In this document: piece by piece, positions 60,698 to 64,000 of the stretch
Layout of the letters: each line of letters begins with the position of its first letter
Position numbering within the stretch: position 1 is the stretch's first letter
Assembly (NCBI RefSeq): GCF_000421145.1
Contig: NZ_ATWH01000008.1
Coordinates: forward strand, 1 to 64,000
Reading direction: 5' to 3'
DNA length: 64,000 nt
Source: Glaciibacter superstes DSM 21135
GTDB taxonomy: Bacteria; Actinomycetota; Actinomycetes; Actinomycetales; Microbacteriaceae
Program-made: the position numbers and the translations under genes
The notes under the pieces: generated by a model
Seen by the model: only the letters and a program-made list of their open reading frames with translations
The model's database searches: none
Told to the model about the DNA's origin: nothing

Positions 60698-62677
60698 ATG
60701 GGTGCGCCCAGAGTTCGAAAATTACTCGTTGCGACCGCCGCAGCGCTACTCGCCGCCGTGCTGACGGGGGCCACGGCCCAGTCTGCCCAGGCACTCGTGG
60801 CGCCACCGATTCCCACGCCGGTCACGACCGCAGAACTGAACCAGGCGGATGTCGACGCGTGGCTCGACGGGCTGCTGCCGGCTGCCCTGGATCGCTCAGG
60901 GATCGCCGGTGCCGCGGTGTCGGTGGTTCACGATGGGGCCGTTCTCACTGAGCGCGGTTTCGGCCGTTCCGACACGGGCAACGGCGAGACACCGGCGAAG
61001 GCTGTCGACCCAGAGTCGACGCTCTTTCGCGTCGGGTCGGTGTCGAAGCTCTTCACCGCTACCTCGGTGCTGCAGTTGGTCGAGAGTGGTGACCTCGATC
61101 TCGACACCGATGTGAACGACTACCTCGATTTCACCCTGCCGGCGACCTTCGACGAGCCGATCACGCTGCGACACCTGCTTACCCACACGGCAGGGTTTGA
61201 AGAGCGCCTCGACGGCAACGTGCGGTCCGACGGAAACCTCAGCCTTCACGATTTCGTCTCGATCAACCCCCCTGAGCGGGTGTTCGAGCCCGGGACAGTG
61301 CCCGCATACTCCAACTACAGCAATGCCCTTGCCGGTTACATCGTGGAGCGCGTCAGCGGAATGCCGTTCGAGGAGTACGTCGATCGTCAGATATTCGACC
61401 GGATTGGCATGGATTCTTCGTCGTTCGAGCAGCCATTGCCTGCTCCACTTGCTTCTCGCCTTTCGAATGCCTACGCCAACGCCTCGGGGCCTGCCGCGCC
61501 GTTTGAGTTCGTCGGCCCGGTGCCAGCAGGCGCGCTGTCGGCCTCGACAGCGGATATCAGCCAGTTCATGCTGGCTCAACTGGGCGAACTGCCCGATGAG
61601 CAATCCCTTTTCTCCGACGCAACGCGCGAACTCATGCAGCAACCCGCACTGGATGCAGATTCGCTCGGCGCATTTGCCAGCGGACCGCGCATGACCCTCG
61701 GTTTCTTCGACGACAGTCGAAACGGCCACCGCATCATCGGACATGGCGGAGACACCCAGTTCTTCCACTCTCATCTGCAGCTCTTTCCAGACGAGAGAAC
61801 CGGAATCTACGTCACGCTGAACAGCAGCGGCGCGAGCCCCATCGACACTCTTGAGCTGCGAGAGGCAGTGGTTCAGGGATTCGCCGACCGCTACTTCCCT
61901 GCAACAAGCGGCGCGACCGAAACGACGGTAACGGATACGGGCGCAGAGCACGCTGCCCTGGCGGCTGGAACCTATGAGACCTCCCGGTCATTCCAGAGCA
62001 CGTTCATCAGCGCAATCGGGCTGCCCTCCCAGGTGCAGGTCACAACAGAGGCTGAAGGGCGCCTCCTCATCACACCTGGTCCGGAGAGCCTGCATCCGGC
62101 GCTCTTCGAAGAGATTGAGCCGTGGGTCTGGCAGGAGGTCGACGGGCAGCGGATCATCACCCTGCGCGAGAGCGACGGGGCCGTAGACGCCATTGGCTTC
62201 AGCTCGGCGTTCGCTTTCCTCCGCGTCGACACCGTGCATAACAGTGCGATTGCCTTCCCGGTGCTCGGTGTCTCGGCGGCTGTTCTCCTCGGCAGCCTGC
62301 TGCTCTGGCCGATCGGTGCATTCGTTCGCCGTCGCCTGAACCTGCCCGCTCGGGTCGGTCGGAAGGGGAGCGTCGTTCGGATTCTGACCCGCGTCGGAAG
62401 CGGCAGCGCTGTTCTGGCCCTCGTGGGCTGGCTGGTAAGCATTATGCTGCTCCTCGGCGACCAGAGCCTCCCGGAACTCGCCCTGCGAGCCCTTCAGGGT
62501 CTGCAGCTCATCGGTGTGCTGGCGATCGTGCCAGCGGTGCTCAACGTGATCAACGGCATCCGTCACCACACCGGGTGGAAGATCCTGGTCGGCCGAATCC
62601 TGGTGGTGCTCGCCCTCGGCGGCGTGGCCTGGTTCGCGCTGGTCTTCAAACTGATCGCGCCAAGCGTGTCGTACTGA
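60698..62677 (+). CDS. Membrane-anchored serine hydrolase (beta-lactamase class C / PBP-like)
   Basis: A 659-residue protein. A signal peptide (VRKLLVATAAALLAAVLTGA, cleavage near AQSAQA) is followed by an extracellular beta-lactamase-like domain: LFRVGSVSKLFTATSVLQLV (SxxK nucleophile), VPAYSNYSNALAGYIVERVS (YxN) and IIGHGGDTQFFHS (HxG). Residues about 515-655 hold four membrane segments. Such proteins are D-amino-acid esterases, carboxypeptidase-like or peptide hydrolases. Following the exporter/two-component operon with a similar upstream region, it may belong to the same response. GGAG precedes the ATG. Confidence 0.92.
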   Translation: MGAPRVRKLLVATAAALLAAVLTGATAQSAQALVAPPIPTPVTTAELNQADVDAWLDGLLPAALDRSGIAGAAVSVVHDGAVLTERGFGRSDTGNGETPAKAVDPESTLFRVGSVSKLFTATSVLQLVESGDLDLDTDVNDYLDFTLPATFDEPITLRHLLTHTAGFEERLDGNVRSDGNLSLHDFVSINPPERVFEPGTVPAYSNYSNALAGYIVERVSGMPFEEYVDRQIFDRIGMDSSSFEQPLPAPLASRLSNAYANASGPAAPFEFVGPVPAGALSASTADISQFMLAQLGELPDEQSLFSDATRELMQQPALDADSLGAFASGPRMTLGFFDDSRNGHRIIGHGGDTQFFHSHLQLFPDERTGIYVTLNSSGASPIDTLELREAVVQGFADRYFPATSGATETTVTDTGAEHAALAAGTYETSRSFQSTFISAIGLPSQVQVTTEAEGRLLITPGPESLHPALFEEIEPWVWQEVDGQRIITLRESDGAVDAIGFSSAFAFLRVDTVHNSAIAFPVLGVSAAVLLGSLLLWPIGAFVRRRLNLPARVGRKGSVVRILTRVGSGSAVLALVGWLVSIMLLLGDQSLPELALRALQGLQLIGVLAIVPAVLNVINGIRHHTGWKILVGRILVVLALGGVAWFALVFKLIAPSVSY

Positions 62678-62690
62678 TTCGCGCCCGGCT

Positions 62691-62750
62691 GTGAGGGGAC
62701 GCAAAGTGCTCGAATCTCTCGCGATTCAGAGCACTTTGCGTCCCCCTCAC
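62691..62750. repeat. GTGAGGGG hairpin (copy 4)
   Basis: The most perfect copy: arms GTGAGGGGACGCAAAGTGCT plus C and GAGCACTTTGCGTCCCCCTC plus AC pair fully apart from one extra C, around an 18-base loop. It lies between the convergent ends of the serine hydrolase and alcohol dehydrogenase genes and should terminate both. Confidence 0.87.
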
Positions 62751-62813
62751 GGCCGCACGACCTCCCGCCGCGGACTCAATCGACAGCGAACGCATGAGGG
62801 AGGTACTCCAATC

Positions 62814-63878
62814 TCAGGCGAGGACCACATCCTTGCCCGTGATCAATACCTTGATGTGCTCACCGCTTGCCGCGGCTTTGAATGCGTCGGTCACCCGCTC
62901 AAGAGGGAAGGAGGCCGTGATCATCGTCTCGGCGTCGACACCGCCCGATGCAATGATGCGAGTCGACTCCAGATAGTCCTCGCTGAGGTAGGTCGCCGCC
63001 CCTTGAAGCCTGATCTGACGATCCTGCAGGATGAACGCCGGAACTTCGACCGGCCCGGATGGAACTCCGACGATGACCACCGTGCCACCCCGCTGCACCA
63101 TATCGATGGCAGCGGTGACTGTTGGCTGGATCGATACACAGTCGAAGACGACGTCTGCGGACTCCCCCAACTGCCGCCGCACCGCCGACGCGAGCTCGGG
63201 ATCCGCCGCATCGACAACCGCATCCGCTCCGCGACGTTTGGCGCCTTCACGCTTTGACTCGAGAACGTCTGTCATGACGATAGTTCGCGCGCCGTGAGCT
63301 CTCGCCGCGGCAAGGACCAGAAGCCCGATCGTTCCGCATCCGATGATGACAATGGCCTTGTCGGTGAGGTCGCCGGCCAGACGCACAGCATGCACCGGCG
63401 TCGACAACGGTTCGATGAGGGCAGCCTGTTTCAGGCTGAACTCCGACGGAACCCGATGGAGTCGGCTGGCACGGACGCTGAAGACGTCCGCCATGCCTCC
63501 CTCGCGAAAACCGCAGCCGAAGAACTCGAGTTTCTCACAAATATTCGAGCGGTCAGTACGGCACATCTTGCAGGCCCCGCATGGCAGCGGCGGTTCAGGC
63601 GTAACACGCTGCCCGACGTCGATGCCAGTGACGTCCGCGCCGATCTCGCGCACGATTCCGACGACTTCGTGTCCGGGATAGTACGGCGGCTTCATGGTGG
63701 GGTGTGAACCATGAAGACCATGCATGTCTGACCCGCACACTCCTGTCACCTCGAGGGAGACCAAAGCCTCATCGGGCGCCAGAACAGGACGCGGCTCCTC
63801 GACGAGGTCGATCACGTTATTCGCTGAGATGAGAACCCTCCGTCTGACCGCGGGCGCTGTGTCTTGTTCATGTGTCAT
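62814..63878 (-). CDS. Zinc-dependent medium-chain alcohol dehydrogenase
   Basis: A 354-residue MDR dehydrogenase like sorbitol, threonine or butanediol dehydrogenases. GVCGSDMHGLHGSH holds the first zinc ligand, PGHEVVGIVREIG the His-Glu pair, and PLPCGACKMCRTDRSNICEK the four structural Cys; VIIGCGTIGLLVLAAARAHG binds NAD, and TDVLESKREGAKRRG follows the specificity loop. AAGGA lies nine bases before the ATG at 63878; an ATG three codons earlier is possible. The upstream region contains CGCTTAAC, reminiscent of a LacI-type half-site. Confidence 0.94.
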   Translation of the reverse strand: MTHEQDTAPAVRRRVLISANNVIDLVEEPRPVLAPDEALVSLEVTGVCGSDMHGLHGSHPTMKPPYYPGHEVVGIVREIGADVTGIDVGQRVTPEPPLPCGACKMCRTDRSNICEKLEFFGCGFREGGMADVFSVRASRLHRVPSEFSLKQAALIEPLSTPVHAVRLAGDLTDKAIVIIGCGTIGLLVLAAARAHGARTIVMTDVLESKREGAKRRGADAVVDAADPELASAVRRQLGESADVVFDCVSIQPTVTAAIDMVQRGGTVVIVGVPSGPVEVPAFILQDRQIRLQGAATYLSEDYLESTRIIASGGVDAETMITASFPLERVTDAFKAAASGEHIKVLITGKDVVLA

Positions 63879-63927
63879 TGCTGGCATCCTTCATCCGTGC
63901 GCTTAACTGTGCGCGGGTTGTTAAGAG

Positions 63928-63970
63928 GTCAATCCGGTGGAGCACCCCTACGGTCCTCCACCGGATTGAC
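63928..63970. terminator. Hairpin terminator or palindrome upstream of the alcohol dehydrogenase gene
   Basis: GTCAATCCGGTGGAG (63928-63942) and CTCCACCGGATTGAC (63956-63970) are perfect 15-bp arms with a 13-base loop. It lies upstream of the alcohol dehydrogenase start, so it probably ends a leftward gene that lies beyond the window. No T run follows on either strand. Confidence 0.6.
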
Positions 63971-64000
63971 TCGCTGTGCTGCGTGATGTCGTGAGGTCCT

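Noticed and set aside
1-64000. tRNA, rRNA or riboswitch genes
   Set aside because: I scanned the intergenic gaps by eye and saw no cloverleaf with a T-loop motif and no riboswitch core that I could recognise; a covariance-model scan could overturn this.

Overview
The window is GC-rich, densely coded DNA from a Gram-positive actinobacterium, most probably a member of the Microbacteriaceae. This is inferred from gene content, the very frequent GGATGCC/GGCATCC context and LigD domain order; there is no rRNA or tRNA to anchor it. It is mostly accessory metabolism: several uptake and catabolism modules, each with its own regulator, between scattered housekeeping genes, toxin-antitoxin pairs and small repeats.

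Left part (1-21 kb): a partial TetR regulator divergent from an SDR; an orphan protein; a Phd/PIN toxin-antitoxin pair; a GntR - ADP-ribosylglycohydrolase-like - NCS1 permease - PfkB kinase operon (3.4-7.8 kb) that looks like a nucleoside or N-riboside utilisation unit; dgt; and a LacI-controlled ABC sugar operon with ThuA-like, Gfo/Idh/MocA and four-carbon acid-sugar-kinase genes (9.5-17.5 kb). A SWIM protein, an OsmC protein and a CPBP membrane protease follow. Seven copies of a hairpin-forming repeat family are confined to 3.1-20.3 kb. A 33-bp copy of the dgt 3' end lies exactly 5,000 bp from the original and brackets the GntR/NCS1 unit.

Middle (21-35 kb): a second ABC sugar operon with isomerase, oxidoreductase and cupin genes; a MocR-type regulator; and a divergent Tm-1-like / PEP-hydrolase-like gene pair. 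TTGGCAC motifs near the regulator and upstream of the ABC operon tie the locus together. Next come two decayed genes (GIY-YIG and RES), a FitAB-like toxin-antitoxin pair, a pRiA4b ORF-3 family protein and lpd.

Right part (35-64 kb): an SDR/TetR pair with two CGGAT-N5-ATCCG operators; a NYN-LOTUS protein; a HhH-GPD protein; a BMP-type nucleoside ABC importer with a fungal-type cytosine deaminase and a divergent PucR regulator; ligD; small stress-type genes; a TetR-cupin operon; an aldo/keto reductase; an M50-like protein; a 1,044-residue GH63-like glycosidase with a duplicated N-terminal module; and an ABC exporter - histidine kinase - response regulator - membrane serine hydrolase block in which two transcription units share a similar upstream region. 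The window closes with a zinc alcohol dehydrogenase. A second hairpin family, with GTGAGGGG ends, sits at four gene ends. At least ten genes have a TANNNT box six or seven bases before the start codon and no Shine-Dalgarno sequence, so leaderless transcription appears common here.
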